NCBI GenBank assembly: GCA_950295325.1
Contig: OX485808.1
Coordinates: 38,215,180 to 38,279,179 of the forward strand
Source of the DNA: Polytrichum commune
Lineage: Eukaryota > Streptophyta > Polytrichopsida > Polytrichales > Polytrichaceae
Length of the DNA: 64,000 nucleotides
Reading direction: 5' to 3'
Shown here: in pieces, positions 1-13,653 of the stretch
Numbering within the stretch: position 1 is the stretch's first letter
Layout of the letters: each line of letters opens with the position of its first letter
Program-made: the position numbers and the translations under genes
The notes under the pieces: generated by a model
The model's input: only the letters and a program-made list of their open reading frames with translations
Database searches by the model: none
Told to the model about the DNA's origin: nothing

Positions 1-1130
1 AGAAAGGATCACAAAAAGAAAGCCAGGAAAGAAGGGAGATTTTAAAAGTAAGAAGTTATAAAAAAAATTAAAAAAATAACTGCAAACTTGAATGGAAAAC
101 ATCATCAACTCAAGTAATGACAAGATTCTCGTCACATCTACATAGCTTGAAGCACACTAGATTGAGCGGTGTTTCAGTCTAGACTTCAAATGCTTCTCTT
201 GCAGGTCTTCCAACCTAACAGAAATTAAAGAAGCCACTACTGCCATCCGATGTTCAGAATCTGCTGCCTACGAGCTATAGCAGTGTTGGAAAATGTAAGC
301 ACACCAGATGGGAATAACGCCCACTTTATGCAAGCAGTTTGAAGAACCGAGTCCGCTGCGACTCGGCTTCGCAATCGGCGACGAAATTGAACTACCATAA
401 TTTGTACCAGACTTACATAGATGGAAATATATTAGACTTCTCTTGCTCGTAACAAATCCGGGAGACTCGATCACAATTATAGGTCTACCCACATCACATG
501 ACAAAACGAGGTGTTGATCGGATGTAGCACACACAAATTAAGCAATTAGTAGCTAGCACTGACAAAGATGAGTGCGCCTCTCGATCGATGATGAAGTGTT
601 GATGTCAAGCGTGTTCAATGTGCGCGTAGACTCGCGGATCGATGTTCAAGAGGATGAGGATTGAAGAGAGGTTGGGTTGCCTTTATACTAGGCCTTTGGT
701 CTTCCCCAAAATCCACGAGCTCACCACATCTTCAAGTTTATGGATTGTGGCAAGTTGCAACCACTTCTTGCCAAGTTTGTAAATTCATTTCATGAGCACA
801 TATGTTCTAATAGGTGTGAAGAATGTGGGGTTGGAGGAATGAGAAGGTTCTCAAGAAAGTATTAAAAACATGTGGAACTTCATAAGTTAGGGGGCTTCTT
901 AACGTTGTTGTTGTTTGGTTTGTATTATTAATAAACACAAAGTACAATGAAAGACACGTACGTAGGTGGTTGCAAATCCACTCATTACAACTTGTAAATC
1001 AATTGCACATTTTATTGATTTTGATTTTTAAAGGAAAATAAAATAAAATAAATATGTGTCCTACAATAACTCCCAATAAGCTTTAATACCCAAACTTATA
1101 AATTGAAGAATAAGATTGAATATGGTTAGA
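1..1130. other. Left-edge intergenic DNA, no gene seen
   Basis: No reading frame here has codon structure, a recognisable domain or splice signals that make a convincing exon. The longest open stretch (268-534, minus) resembles nothing I know. A slightly GC-richer patch around 550-700 could be promoter or untranslated DNA of a gene beyond the left edge, but nothing in the sequence proves it. Confidence 0.4.
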
Positions 1131-3610
1131 ATTTTTTTTTACATGCATGTGAATTGTTGAAGGAGCCTGCTACCCAAGTAGCTAAAATTGGGTCTCATTT
1201 GCATATAGAATTTATTGATCTACTTAGATTTTTTATTTCAATTCAAGGTGTAGATTAGTATATGCTTGGAAAAGACTATGGCTTAGTATTTGTGGTTGCC
1301 ATCTTAATAGGGGGTTTGGTAAAAACCTACTCTGTATAGGCATATCGACCTAGATATGTATAATTTCTACAAAACTACTTAAAACAACACCCACGTCTAT
1401 ATTTTGAAAGCCAAACTTTCATTATATAACATTTTCTACGCATGTGAGGTGCACGCAAGGGTGGGGGGGGAGCATTTTTCTTTGAGAGCCGGAGCCACAT
1501 GCATGTAGGAATTTCTTGATGAAACCTACTAGATGTACCAAATTCTCATAACCAATAATAATACTATACATACAAACCATAAACTTCGCATGCAGGTGTA
1601 CAACAATTTTAGATTAGATTGGAGTAAATACAATCTCAATTATGTAATATAGAAATACAAGAAATTGAAAAATGAAAAGATTAAAAGAAATAAAAGTACC
1701 ACTCCTTCTATATTTGCTCATGAACCATTTTTTAAACCAGTAATTATTGAAGTATGTCAGTGGGGTTAACAAGTATTGCTCATGGATGAATACATATGAA
1801 CTTTTGGTGGATGCAAGGTAAATATCGATGATATAAACACTTCTTATGAGAATTCTCAAGGGGGGGAGGGGGGGACCTTAGGGCATACTTACATCTCCCT
1901 CAAAAATTGCACTAATCTGGTTAATTTTATAAGGTTAGTCAAAACAATAGTATCCATCCCATATGTATATTTTGTAAGCCATAATCTCATTACATTGCCT
2001 TTCATACACTTAGTCATACCGTATAGCATACACAATCCTCTCCCCAGCGATGCGACCAAAACCTTCAATTTATATGACTGCCATGAATCCTTGATAGAGA
2101 ATTGTGCACAACTAAAGGAAGCCAAAGCACCAATTATGATAATCATTAACTTTTTCATCCTCTATTAACCGTTTTTTCATCTTGTGTGTGTATACTTATA
2201 CCAAACCATACATGTTGATAATATGTCATTGTCTTTCCAAACCTGCATCTTTGGTAGATAAATGTTAATCCAACGCCCTCAATATGTAGACATCCAAATT
2301 TGAGCGATATGTGATTAGGAGAGAGTCTAAGAACAAACACCAAGAAGACTTGTGTTTAGATAAATCAGTATGTTGAAAAAATTTCTTGGAGAAGAGAATT
2401 TATATTTTTTCTCCTTCATGTGGTTATATTGTTTGAACTTATGACAATCATTAAGTTGTTGTTGAGTTGTGACGCATTGAGATTGAAATCCTATAGACCA
2501 TGTTTATTTGTTGAGAGAGAGTTGTGACATGATATTGTTAAGGGGGGTCCACTATGAGTCTATTACTAGTAAAGGTGAATTTAGTCGAGCCATGAAGCAA
2601 GTGACTTTGTTTCCCAATAATAAGGTTATACTGAAGATGCACCACAAATATCACCTTTGCAAGGACCCATTTGAAGTCACACATTTACACAAATCGTTGT
2701 TTTGCTATTTAATGTCATGTTCACCCACCTTAGGAAATTAACACTTTACTGGGGGGGGGGATTCCACCAACATGTCAACATTTCTTAAAGTGACACGATA
2801 CTTATGCCAATTGCGATGGGCAACAACTCACACTAAAACATCGTCCTTTAGAAGTACATTCTTTAGGGTTTCATTTTCATAGAGGAGAATTTCAAGTTGT
2901 ATTTTGTTGGAGTGATGTGATCATAGAAGTTTTTGTCTTTCAAACACTTCTCCCAAAAGTGTACCTATTAAATACAATAGGTTTATGGCCCTATTTTAGG
3001 CACCTTCAACTCCACATAAAATTCTAGAGATAGGAACTTTATTCTAGGATGAATCTTAATAGCCCAATTTACTAATTGAAAATTTTGAATATGGTTTAAT
3101 TTATGCACATGCCTTTGATGTCAAAAAAAACCCCGAGAGCCAAATCGGGTCTCATTGGCATTGAGGATGTGTTTGTCTGCTTAGATTTTGAATTCAAATC
3201 ATGGTTAAAAAATTGTGGCACCCATATTAAGGGTCCGGTAAAATCTACTCCACATGGATGTATGGCTTATTCATCTCAACTTTTGGGTCTCTTATGTTAA
3301 TTATGAGATCAAATATGCTTTTGAAAAAATAAACAAAAAGAAGCTTCTAACTTTTGCAACTTTTAACCTCAAAAGGGTGAGGTAGCATGTCAAGGGATGA
3401 TGGTCATTACTTCATGGAATCTAAATCATTTTTAGGGTAAAAGGTGTAGTTCAATGAAATAAAATGGATGAAGGCCCTTAGGGCACACTTACCTCTTCCT
3501 CAAACTCATATGTTAACTTTACTTATGTGTATAAAACTACCTAAGACAATACACATCCCATATGTATTTTTTTGCAAATCAAACTCTCATTATTCAACTT
3601 TTTTATGGCC
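1130..3610. repeat. Diverged dispersed repeat block (family D)
   Basis: Several segments are diverged copies of each other. 1140-1350 resembles 3098-3290: both have the order 'gggtctcatt', then 'cttagatttt', then 'ggtaaaa-ctactc'. 1360-1430, 1866-2000 and 3475-3600 share a stretch running from 'cttagggcayacttac' to 'cccatatgtatwtttt'. 2800-3000 resembles 7805-8020, both containing 'caacaactcacactaaaac' and a following pattern of about 200 bp. Short ORFs in the block are poorly conserved between copies and probably not genes. The element class is unknown; no terminal repeats or transposase motifs were recognised. Confidence 0.5.
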
Positions 3611-3800
3611 AAAAGAACATTATTCACTTTGATAATGAATGAGATCCTCATATGAGCTTTAAAATTCATGAGAATTATGACTATCGCCATGATGTGCAGA
3701 ATGTCCTAATCGTTTTGCACCCATTGTTTGGTTTCTTATTGTATGTCAAGAAGTAGGCGGAGAGAGAAAAATGTCCGATTAAAACCCACTTAAATATTTG
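3600..3800 (+). repeat. Dispersed repeat family B, copy 1
   Basis: This segment is similar to 33085-33240, 7480-7700 and, in reverse, 4130-4440. Shared landmarks in order are 'catatgagct', a block near 'atttggatttgc/catctc' in better copies, an 'agaagt-gg-agagagaaaa' block and 'aaracccactta'. It lies just upstream of a family A repeat. No coding capacity is evident. Confidence 0.5.
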
Positions 3801-3845
3801 TAAAAAATAAATCTAAAAGTAGATGTGTGTGCTTCAATGATGAAC

Positions 3846-4040
3846 GGGAGAGAACCAACCGCTAGTTGCAAATGAACCAGTTGAGTTTGAGAAATAACCA
3901 GTTCAAGTTCAAGACTTCACGAAAACTACCCATTGTTTTAGAGGAAGCTTTGAATATATCGAAGATAATAAAAGAAAAACCGAAAGATGTCAACATGAAA
4001 CCGATTGGACTTGGAAACACAAGAATATATAGTAGAAGTG
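3846..4040 (+). repeat. Dispersed repeat family A, copy 1 (truncated)
   Basis: The copy starts with 'gggagagaaccaaccgctag' and continues through 'gaaccagttgagtttgagaa', 'caagttcaagacttca' and 'ttggacttggaaacac'. It matches the copies at 28.2, 30.5, 48.1, 52.4 and 60.1 kb. The usual end ('aaatctccccggacac' in complete copies) is missing, so this copy is 3' truncated. Confidence 0.7.
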
Positions 4041-4129
4041 GTACCTTTTAAGAGGTTCCTCTTCACATAGCTGAAAGTTCAAAAGTGACTGTCTCAAATC
4101 TCCACGTGCATTAGATCGCCGCTCACCGG

Positions 4130-4450
4130 ATCACTAACTTGGTAGATGTGCCTAATTCGGATACTCTTCTCTATGCACCCACTTCTAGTAAGATATGAAA
4201 CACACAATTAGTGTGAGATGATTTTGCAAATCCAAATGGTGCCCACAGCCATTGGCCTCATAATTTATAGAGTTCATATGAATATTCTTTTCACTGTCCG
4301 AGTGAAGATTCGTGTGTTCATTGTGTGGTCATATAGGTCCCTCTCAATTATGCTAACAATTGGGCCTGGAATAGTTAGCATGTTTGGAGTACGTAGTTCA
4401 ATCTCTTTCAAAACACATGTGTTTTTGGGTGTTTGTTCTTCAATCGCGCT
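4130..4450 (-). repeat. Dispersed repeat family B, copy 2
   Basis: Read on the minus strand it runs 'ggacctatatgaccac', 'gaatcttcactcggac', 'caccatttggatttgc', 'catctcacactaattg', closely matching the plus-strand copy in the 32.9-33.2 kb intron. Overlapping small ORFs on both strands are shadows within the repeat. Confidence 0.6.
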
Positions 4451-7400
4451 CAACCACATACTGCTCAAATATGATTGTCTAGATTATTGTTATGTTGGAA
4501 TCCAACGAGCATACCTTTAACTGATATGTGCAATTAGGCTGTCTTGAACACAAATAGATTGTCTATCTACCCATGTGAATTTCCTTGGGTCATAATCATA
4601 AGATAAATACTTATAGCTTTGTTTATTCACCCATAGAAAAACCATAGTAATGCTTATTGTATTTTGTTGCTTTGGCAGTAAATTTTCAAAGTAGTGTGAA
4701 ATGTCAATAAGTTGGTGTGGGGCGATTTAATTGCACACATTAGTGTACCCCCCCCCCCCAATATAAAAACCGTGATACCATTATGGAAAAAATAAATAAA
4801 TAAATAAATAATTGTCACTATGGTTGTTATACAGATGAATAAACAAAGATATAGGTTTTTGTGATCAGATTTTGATCCATGATGATTTTTTATGTGTAAA
4901 GAGGGAACCTATTTGCAAATGCAACCTAATTGCACATAGCAGGGTAGATTGGAAGGCAACCATTGCATTTGACAGTTAGACGTTTTGTACATGATTGAAT
5001 GCAAAATTTCAACATCGACAATGTGGATGAATCCACTTCACAATATCTAATATGAAAGACAGACATGGTGATAATATCAAATTTCTAGTGGCTTGATCAG
5101 GATTCGTGATAGTCACGGGGGAAGAAAAAAAATGGATCTAGAAAATTACCCTCTAAAAGGTCTTTGGCTTACTCATCCCAATTTAACTTCAGTGGACTGC
5201 TTAGGAGTCTATGATGCTATTTATGAGTTCAAAATTGTTTCAAAACATAAATTTTGAGCTACAGGGGATGCCAATATTTTCTTCTTCAACTCACACACTG
5301 CTACAAATCCATGGCTATCGCCAACATGTTCTTATGAAGGAGGTCCAAGACATGGGGTCCAACATAGAGAAATCAACAATGTGTACCCTTATCAACCAGT
5401 ACATTCAAGAAATTTTGGGTCCAACACACCCCTAAATGGACCTTATTTTGAGACTCAAGATTGGATCCACAGCTTGAAGATTGATTTTCCAAACCATGAT
5501 GCATGTATAATCTTGAGTGAGGACTGATTATATTTACCAAAAAATTGATGCCAGATTGATTCCGCTTCATTTTTTGATACCTTGGACAGAAATCCTACTG
5601 AAAACTCCTTGGGTCCAAAACTTGCTCTTGACGAATGAAATATTTCAACCTTAGTGTAAATTTGATTAGTTTGGATCATCATCATGGATGGTGCATCTTT
5701 GTAAAAACCATAAATCACATCCATGCATCAACTTCAAAATTCTCTTGCATACATGTATTTCATGGCGACATAAAAGAAAATCTACATTCAAGTGCATGCC
5801 TAAAGAATGATCTAACAAGTATTTATGCAAAACAAAAACCAAAATAATGGCTATTTCACCACAACATATATAAACTAGACATAAAGCTCTTGAAAACAAA
5901 CCTCCAATATTTGTGAGCAAAGCACCTTCTTATGACTTAATGAAGTCATTGAAAAGTGTTTTGTCCAGTCAATGTAACTCATACAAATTGGTTTCTATCA
6001 TGATTGTCCTCATAACATACACGCTTACCATCTTTAAGTCTACTATGATGTGGTTAGGAAATCATAACTACATATTAATACACATGAAGCATAATGCCAA
6101 TCCAAAGGCAATTCACAAAGTGAATGAAATATAGCAGACATAGGATGATAATCTCCAACCTAAACTACCGAATGCTTCACTCTACCCTGTCAATATATAT
6201 TGTTCTTATGAAATGTTTCATAAGGATCTACATATTTACACTATCTATAAATGAAATGCCATAACCATAGTCATAATTAATAACCCTTATGTGCCTCCAC
6301 ATCCTAAAGTATAGCCAATTTAGGCACAACCCCCTAGTACCCCCCCCCCCACCCGGAGGTGCACTTTTCATAAGACATATGAGTATATGTGAGTGCATAA
6401 AAAGAGTATTAATTTGAACATTCCCATACTACATACACATATGTTACATAAATTATAACTCATAGTTATGCACATGTATGGAGGACCTTTAGAACTTGTA
6501 TGGTAGGGTCACTAAACTTTATGGGATAAGTATTTAATGCCAGATGAAACTAGGGCGAATAATTTTCTCATTTCCTTATCTCATCCATGTATTTATGGAA
6601 GAGGCAATATTAGGGTCCTGAAAGGGGTGGTTGAGTTGAGAACGAGGTCATTTCTTGCATAGGGTTGCAAGAGGAACAACCATCGCTTCTTTTGATGTGG
6701 GTGGTTGATGCGAGTGGTTGTGGGTGGAGGATGCCTTCATTAGAATTATGGGCAACACTGAAATTGCAAAGGTGTTTATTCCCAAGTGGGTTTTCTTTCA
6801 ATCATTTTCGTGTCATTGATGAACCTCCAATGTGTGCAACAATTTGGATCAAGCATTTAGGGATTGCAATTGTTGCAAGTTCTAAGGGTTGCAAGTTCTA
6901 GGATCAAGCATGGAGATTGGTTTATGCTGGTATAAAAAGGAACCAACAATAAGTGGACTTATGGTCTCATGGATCTTTTGATGGTAGATTTAAAGGCAAA
7001 AATTGCACTAGCTTCTATGACATATATTGTAGACTTAGATGCTTATGAGTTACATCCAGAGAATGAAAAAGTCTTCATCAACTTTTATTAATGAATGCTA
7101 GGGTTTTACATTATACATATAATAGGGAATCACTATCATTCAAAAAAAATATTTGTATACTTATGTTAATGACTATATATAAATGTAAATTTTTGTACAT
7201 ATACATATTGTCAGTTGTATTTTTATGTGTATTGCATGATTTTACAAATAAAACTTGTATATAGGGGTTTTTTTAGAGTATGTTGCGAACACACGTTGTT
7301 CTTGGTTTTTAATGAAAGGTGCACCCCCCCCCCCCACATCACAATGTCCATTCCAACTTCCAAAGAAGCCAAAACTAGGGCAATTCAAAGTCTCACACTC
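4450..7400. other. Intergenic DNA, no gene seen
   Basis: AT-rich sequence with many short ORFs on both strands, none recognisable. It includes a run of C at about 4747-4759 followed by an (AATA)n-like tract, and another C run near 6340-6352. Part of 5130-5210 resembles the family D block. I see no splice-bounded exon or RNA gene. Confidence 0.4.
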
Positions 7401-8310
7401 TGAGTAAGGTAGATGTGCCTAATTCGGTTACTCATCTTAATTGGACACCTATATTCGAGTGGTATGTGATTTGGTGTGGCTTCAAGAATGGATACCAAGA
7501 AGACATGTGTTTGAAGGAGATTGGATTGTGTGCTCAAAATCTGATAACTGTTCTAGGCTCACTAGTCAACATAGTTGAGGGGGACCTATGTGACCATTTA
7601 ACAAGTACAGAAATCTTCATAAGGAAAGTTACTATGACCTTGATTTGGATTTGCCAGCTATCTCATACTAATCTCATGGTTCATATCTTGGGAGAAGTGG
7701 ACTAATCGCAAAAACTAACCATTTAAGACCCAACTACCTTGAAAGGTCCTCTTCTTGAAAATGTCGTCCACCAACACAAAGCCACACACCGATTGCATTG
7801 GTGGGATGGCCAACAACTCACACTAAAACTTTGTACTTCACAACTAACTTTGGACCATCATTCTCATGGAGAACAATTTGAGTTGCAATTTGTTGACATG
7901 ACGCGATCGGGGAACCTTTTGTTTGGGTTTGGTCTTTCAAAGACTATTCCGTAAAGCATACATGTTAAATATAGTGAGGTGTGTGGCCCCATTGTGGTCA
8001 CTTCTAAGTCCACATTGAACTTTTGGCCGTGAGATCAAATCGGGGATTGTCATTCCAAGATTTAGAAAAGTCTAGTTGAAATGCAAAAGTTATAGGAGGT
8101 TAAAGTGAACACCCTAATTTTCATCCAATGATCATATAGGTTGTTGAATTTCTATTAATTATTGAATCTAAAATGGTGCCTATATATTGAGCACATAATC
8201 TATAAATCTTGTTGTAACATACATCTTTGAGGTAAGCCCCATTCTTAGGTACAAGCATTGCCGCATACAACTCAAATATAGGTATCAAATTACAAAAATT
8301 GATCACATAG
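7400..8310. repeat. Dispersed repeat cluster: family B copies 3 and 4
   Basis: 7405-7435 repeats the 'ggtagatgtgcctaattcgg' motif also found at about 4140. 7480-7700 is a plus-strand B copy ('acctatgtgaccatt', 'aatcttcat', 'tttggatttgcc'). 7805-8020 matches 2820-2990. 8120-8300, read on the minus strand, is a partial B copy ('caccattttagattc', 'acctatatgatcat'). The ORF at 7415-7705 lies entirely inside the repeat and is not a believable gene. Confidence 0.55.
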
Positions 8311-10660
8311 AACCCTTACTATGGGGACATGGAAGGATAGACTTAAACTCTAACTAGGATTGTTGCATTTTGGCCCTCTTTTTCATGTTTCAAATCTCCA
8401 CTATTGCAACTATGATTTTTCAAAGTCAAAAGTGCCAAAGCCATAAAACGACCAAGTAACCTTGGGTAGGATTTTTGTGTACCACATGCAGTTGAGGGCC
8501 ATTTGTGTGAGGGATACTTCTACTTGGATGGTAAATTTAACTTGTCTCACATGTATGCATGTCAGGAAACATTGAGAAACTTGAAGTTACTGAAACATCA
8601 TACATTTCAGTATCACTAAATATTATATGTAGTGTCACTTACTAACTATTTGGAATTGTGCAATGCTATAAACATTGACTCTATGTCTCATGTCTTGCCA
8701 ACAAAGGTCAAATTGGTTTTGGAACACTGTAGAACATTAACATCCCTACTTGATAAAAAAATTTACATTAATATTAAAATACATACAACCATTGTGTAAC
8801 TCCAAATAATAAGTGACACTAGATATCATATTTAGTGTAATTTTCCTTGTAGCATCTCTAGTGGAGAGGCTAACTCACACATACCCCAAAACATATTTTT
8901 AGTGTGAACCATGTGAGTGAGCACCAAATCCAAATAATTTAGCATCAAACTCTATCAAAACATTGTGTACGTGTCACATGTTTGCTTGCAATGTGGGTGT
9001 GATGGGTGTTCTTTCCTATCACAACTAGAGTCTATTGAGATCTAGAAGTTCCCCATTTCTTATAGAATTGCAATCGCCTTATTCTAGATATTGTGTTGCA
9101 CAACCTACCTAAGTATATACTACACAAGTCACTTCAAAAAGTTGCTTGTGAACCATAGGTTTTACTTCAAGTTAGACTTGTACATTAGGTTTATGGTATT
9201 TCGTGTCACCTCGGTGCCACTTACTATTTGAGGCTCTATGAGGTTTGAAGTTTATATCATGTTTTGTGAGGATGGCTTCAACCCACAACCTTAACATGGA
9301 TCCTCGTGTAAACTCCAAGGTTGTGAAACACACAAATGAAAATAACAACTACTGCAAGTGGGTGATGTCATGACTTACTCTTTCGCATCCCAAACTAAAA
9401 TATTTCCACCTTTACATATGTACTCGCGCTCCTACCGTTTCTCCTCCGTCCTTGCATTTTTTTTCCATAGGGTGGTGGGAGGAGAATAACTCCCTTGTAA
9501 AGATATGAACAATCGGAGATAAAAGGGTATTTTCAAGAGGAGTTATGAAAGCATGCACGTAGTCATGCAAAATTCTGCATATTTGATCAATATTCTTGGA
9601 ATATACCTCAAATTTCTAACTATTGTTCTCCTTTTAAATTTGACACGTTTGGGAAACAAACAAAAAAGTCGTATTATCAAGGTCTTGTCTTCTCATTAAT
9701 ATAACAAATGGCGTACAGTTGTCGTATTATCGAGGGAATACAAGAACATAAGTAATATGAGCTTTAGAAATAATTATATATATATATATACACACACACA
9801 ATGAGTTTAAGCAATATAGATGGTATGAAATAATAACTTATAACTCCAAACAAATACAAATATTCTCAAGAACTCTTGAAATAGGAGTCCAAAGATCTTT
9901 GGTGTTGCCTACCCAAGTTAGCAACTGTCATCTTATCTAAATTCTCTACTAACTTTTGAAAACTATTAATTTCTTTAACACCAAAATATAAAGAGTTCTT
10001 TAATAAGAAACTAGACAACAATGATGCATGATGTTTAGCAACATACTAGGCAGGAGGCCACTCTAACCCTAACTGTGTCCATTCTACACTAGTAACCCTA
10101 ATTCTCATTAACTTCCCAATGGTAAGTGAAGTTCCTAAGTAGTTCCCAAGTGAAAATGGATGTATTTTAGATGTACATAACATAGATGAATGGAATCTTA
10201 GCGTCAACTACCTCTTTGATATGACAAAACGGAGATTCGAAATGTCGCATTAGCGAGTGTCGTAATCGTATAAAAGAGGGAGTTTTGGAATAAAGAGTTT
10301 GGTCTCGCAAAAATGTGTTGTAATATTGAGGGTGTTGTACTAATGAGGTTAGACTGTACACCAGTTGCATGTCAACGTAATGGCTCCACATTTGTAGTCA
10401 CGTGGTGACTATCCATGTGGAGAATGCATTTTTCATTATCTTAGTCAAGGTCATGGTGAAAGTTATGTGAAATTCAACTGCCCAGGCGAACATGGACAAG
10501 ATCCTCTCATCGCCGACCAAAAATAGATCCGACTGTCAACATTGATGGTGTCAGTTTGGCACCAATACTTCTTTGTATCTCCATGCACGAGTCTCACAAA
10601 ATCTAACCAAATTCCTCATCAACGGCTTTTGTCGAAACCCGACAGCCCCCTGACTCCTCC
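8310..10660. other. Intergenic DNA, no gene seen
   Basis: AT-rich sequence with only short, unrecognised open stretches. A (TA)n/(CA)n microsatellite lies at about 9777-9800. The approach to the minisatellite (10.4-10.66 kb) is somewhat richer in GC but has no clear gene. Confidence 0.4.
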
Positions 10661-10668
10661 CTTTCTTG

Positions 10669-11612
10669 CAGTACAGACAAAGTCTTGAGAATCTTGTCCA
10701 TCGATCGTTGTCACTTTGATCATATTGAAACTATAGCTCGAACGGTTTTGCAGTACAGACAAAGTTTCGAGAATTCTGTCAATCGTTGTCATTTCATTTC
10801 GATTAGATTGAAATCATAGCTCGAATGGTTTGCAGTACAGGCAAAGTTTTGAGAATCCTGTCAACCGTTGTCACTTTGATCAGATTGAAACTATAGCTCG
10901 AACGGTTTTGCAGTACAGACAAGTTTTGAGAATTCTGTCAATCGTTGTCATTTTGATCAGATTGAGACTATAGCTCGAACGGTTTTGCAGTACAGACAAG
11001 TTTTGAGAATTCTGTCAATCGTTGTCATTTTGATCAGATTGAGACTATAGCTCGAATGGTTTTGCAGTACAGACTAAGTTTTGAGAATTCTGTCAATCGT
11101 TGTCACTTTGATAGATTGAAACTACAGCTTGAATGGTTTTGTAGTACAGACAAAGTTTTGAGAATCCTGTCAATTGTTGTCATTTTGATCAGATTGAGAC
11201 TATAGCTCGAATGGTTTTGCAGTACAGACAAAGTTTTGAGAATCCTGTCAATTGTTGTCATTTTGATCAGATTGAAACTATAGCTCGAATGGTTTTGCAG
11301 TACAGACAAAGTTTTGAGAATCCTGTCAATCGTAGTCACTTTGATAGATTGAAACTACAGCTTGAAATGGTTTTGTAGTACAGACAAAGTTTTGAGAATC
11401 CTGTCAATTGTTGTCATTTTGATCAGATTGAGTCACTATAGCTTGAATGGTTTTGCAGTACAGACAGAGTTTTGAGAATCCTGTCAATCGTTGTCAATTT
11501 GATCAGATTGAGACTTTAGCTCGAATGGTTTTGCAGTACACACAAAGTTTTGATAATCCTGTCAATCGTTGTCACTTTGGTGAGATTGAAACTATAGCTC
11601 GATCAGTTTTCG
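10669..11612. repeat. 78-bp minisatellite, 12 units
   Basis: Twelve units begin with 'cagtacagacaaag' or a variant, at 10669, 10751, 10833, 10911, 10988, 11065, 11142, 11220, 11298, 11376, 11456 and 11534. Spacing is 77-82 bp, most often 78. Each unit continues through 'tttgagaatcctgtcaa', 'cgttgtca-tttgatcag' and 'gctcgaatggtttt'. Because 78 is a multiple of three, stretches of the array stay open on both strands with a 26-residue period. I treat these as by-products of the array, not genes. Confidence 0.92.
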
Positions 11613-11639
11613 CAGCTGATCTCACTCCATGAAATCGTA

Positions 11640-13650
11640 ATTTGCAAACTTGCGATCCAGTAAGCCCATAGAAAGCGATGTTTGATAATCATGGCTTCGT
11701 AGCTGCTTCTTTGCTCTTCCTTCCATTTGTTCTTGAAGTTTCGAGATGAAACCTCGGCTTAAAATGCTACACTAAAATATTGCATTTAGTGTTATATGGT
11801 AATTTAAATCACTGTGGTAACTATTTTGAGGATGCTTCTTATGAATAAGGTTGTCAATATTGTCATCCCAACTTACTTTTAGTTCAGCCACTGCCCATTT
11901 AAACCCTATTTGTTCCGTGGGATTGTTGATGTGTGGTTGCGTGCGTGCTCTTGCTCATGCACTCTTATGTGGGATAATGCATGAACTCTATGTCAGTTAT
12001 TGAAATTACGTTTGGTATATTCAACATCTTAACATTTATGTGTTGAAATTTTATCATGAATGATTGGAATTTGGATGAAAAATCATTTAGTAAGTGAAAG
12101 TAACAACAACTTTGTAAATCTATAAACTGCACAAAGCTATAGGAGTTTGTTCTATGTGAAACCAATTGTGTGATATGCTCTAGCCATTTACAGAAGGTAT
12201 TTGGTATTCATTAAATAATCTTGTATTGCATAATGTGAGCAACATCTTAAGAATATCATGATTATCATGGCTTTATCATGATATTGGATTATTGAAGGTA
12301 TTTTATTCAAATGTTATCATGGGCTTTTAGAATATGATGGTGTGTGAAAACGTCCTTATGGTCATGGGGGTCCGGTGTTCATATCACATACAAACTAAAA
12401 TATGTGAGTATAAGAAGGGTAATATCTTAAATTTTGAGTGGACATATTATATATGAGGGGTAGGTTTCTTTTTGTCTATTGTGTATGCAAATAAAAGGCT
12501 ATGAAGAATTATAAATAAACTTTGATGTACAAAAAGGGGAGCCAAATTTTAGGTTTTGTTTTACAAGGGACGTATCTTATGGGCTTGCAATTATTATGGG
12601 TTTCATCTTATGGATGAATAAATCCTTCATAACTCTCAACATGGAATGTGAAAGGGCATTGCATGTATATTTTGTGTATGTAGTATACGTATTCATCAAA
12701 TCAAAATGAAAACCTTTAAAGTACAGATACTCAAGTCTATAATCTAGCATACCATTATTATATAATATACATTTGATTTCGTTGAAATGTTGGATTTTTT
12801 TTTTTGGTTGTGAATAAAGGGTTCCATATCATGGTCGCCCACGCACGTCATTCACATTTTCAATGAAATGTTGATCCCTTAAGCTTGTGCTTTTGTTTGA
12901 CCCTATGTGGCAATCACCCATGTTAAAGACAATTGTGGGAACACCAAAAACTACTTTTAACATTCATTTGATTATTGAAAAAGGACCACTCTAAGGTTTC
13001 TATCCCTCAAGGTATGCATAAAACCATCTTTGCATTGAAACAATGGTGAGTTTGAATTGCTCTAACTAAAAAAAATTGAAGCCACAAACGTAGCAATCGT
13101 AAGGACCCATGTACCGAACTTTCCAACAACAAAGCATTGTACCTAACGTTTGTATTGAAGAAGATCCGCAAGTTATGGGCACCAAGTTCTTTTCATTTTG
13201 AGCTCGAAATTTAGAGTAAAATATGACATCATATGTAGGTGGGAATGAAGGTGAGAAGTCTTTGGTAGAGTTGAAGTGAGGCAAAAATCAAGTATTAAAG
13301 AAATCCTTGCTCTTTGCATTTGTCATATGCTTCCTTCTTTAGCCGCTCTATCCATTGGTAATCTCATGTCTCCTTGATTTGTTCATCGTGCAATCATTGC
13401 CCATGGCAAGTACTCCTACAATCTTCATCTACGCGCTACATCCTCTCCAACACAATCGCCATGGGATATACAGTCCCTTGCAACATGCACATGCCTTGTG
13501 TCATGTTATACGCCTTTGTGATCGTTTTGCTCACTAGCCATGATTTCATTCTTGGAGATACAATCAAAGGCATGCAATTGAACATGTTATGATTTGTTTT
13601 AATTGTGATACATTTGCTTACATTTGCATGCCCTCGCATGAATAACTTTC
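11640..13650. other. Intergenic DNA, no gene seen
   Basis: Mostly AT-rich. The short open stretches (for example 13066-13284 minus and 13374-13592 plus) have no recognised domain and no convincing splice context. Confidence 0.4.
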
Positions 13651-13653
13651 TCT

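Noticed and set aside
10669..11612. CRISPR-like array
   Set aside because: The repeats are contiguous, with no unique spacers, and the window is plant nuclear DNA.
11103..11632. Repeat-protein ORFs with a 26-residue period
   Set aside because: They arise from the 78-bp minisatellite. Unit lengths of 77, 80 and 82 bp break the frame, and there is no start, splice or domain evidence.
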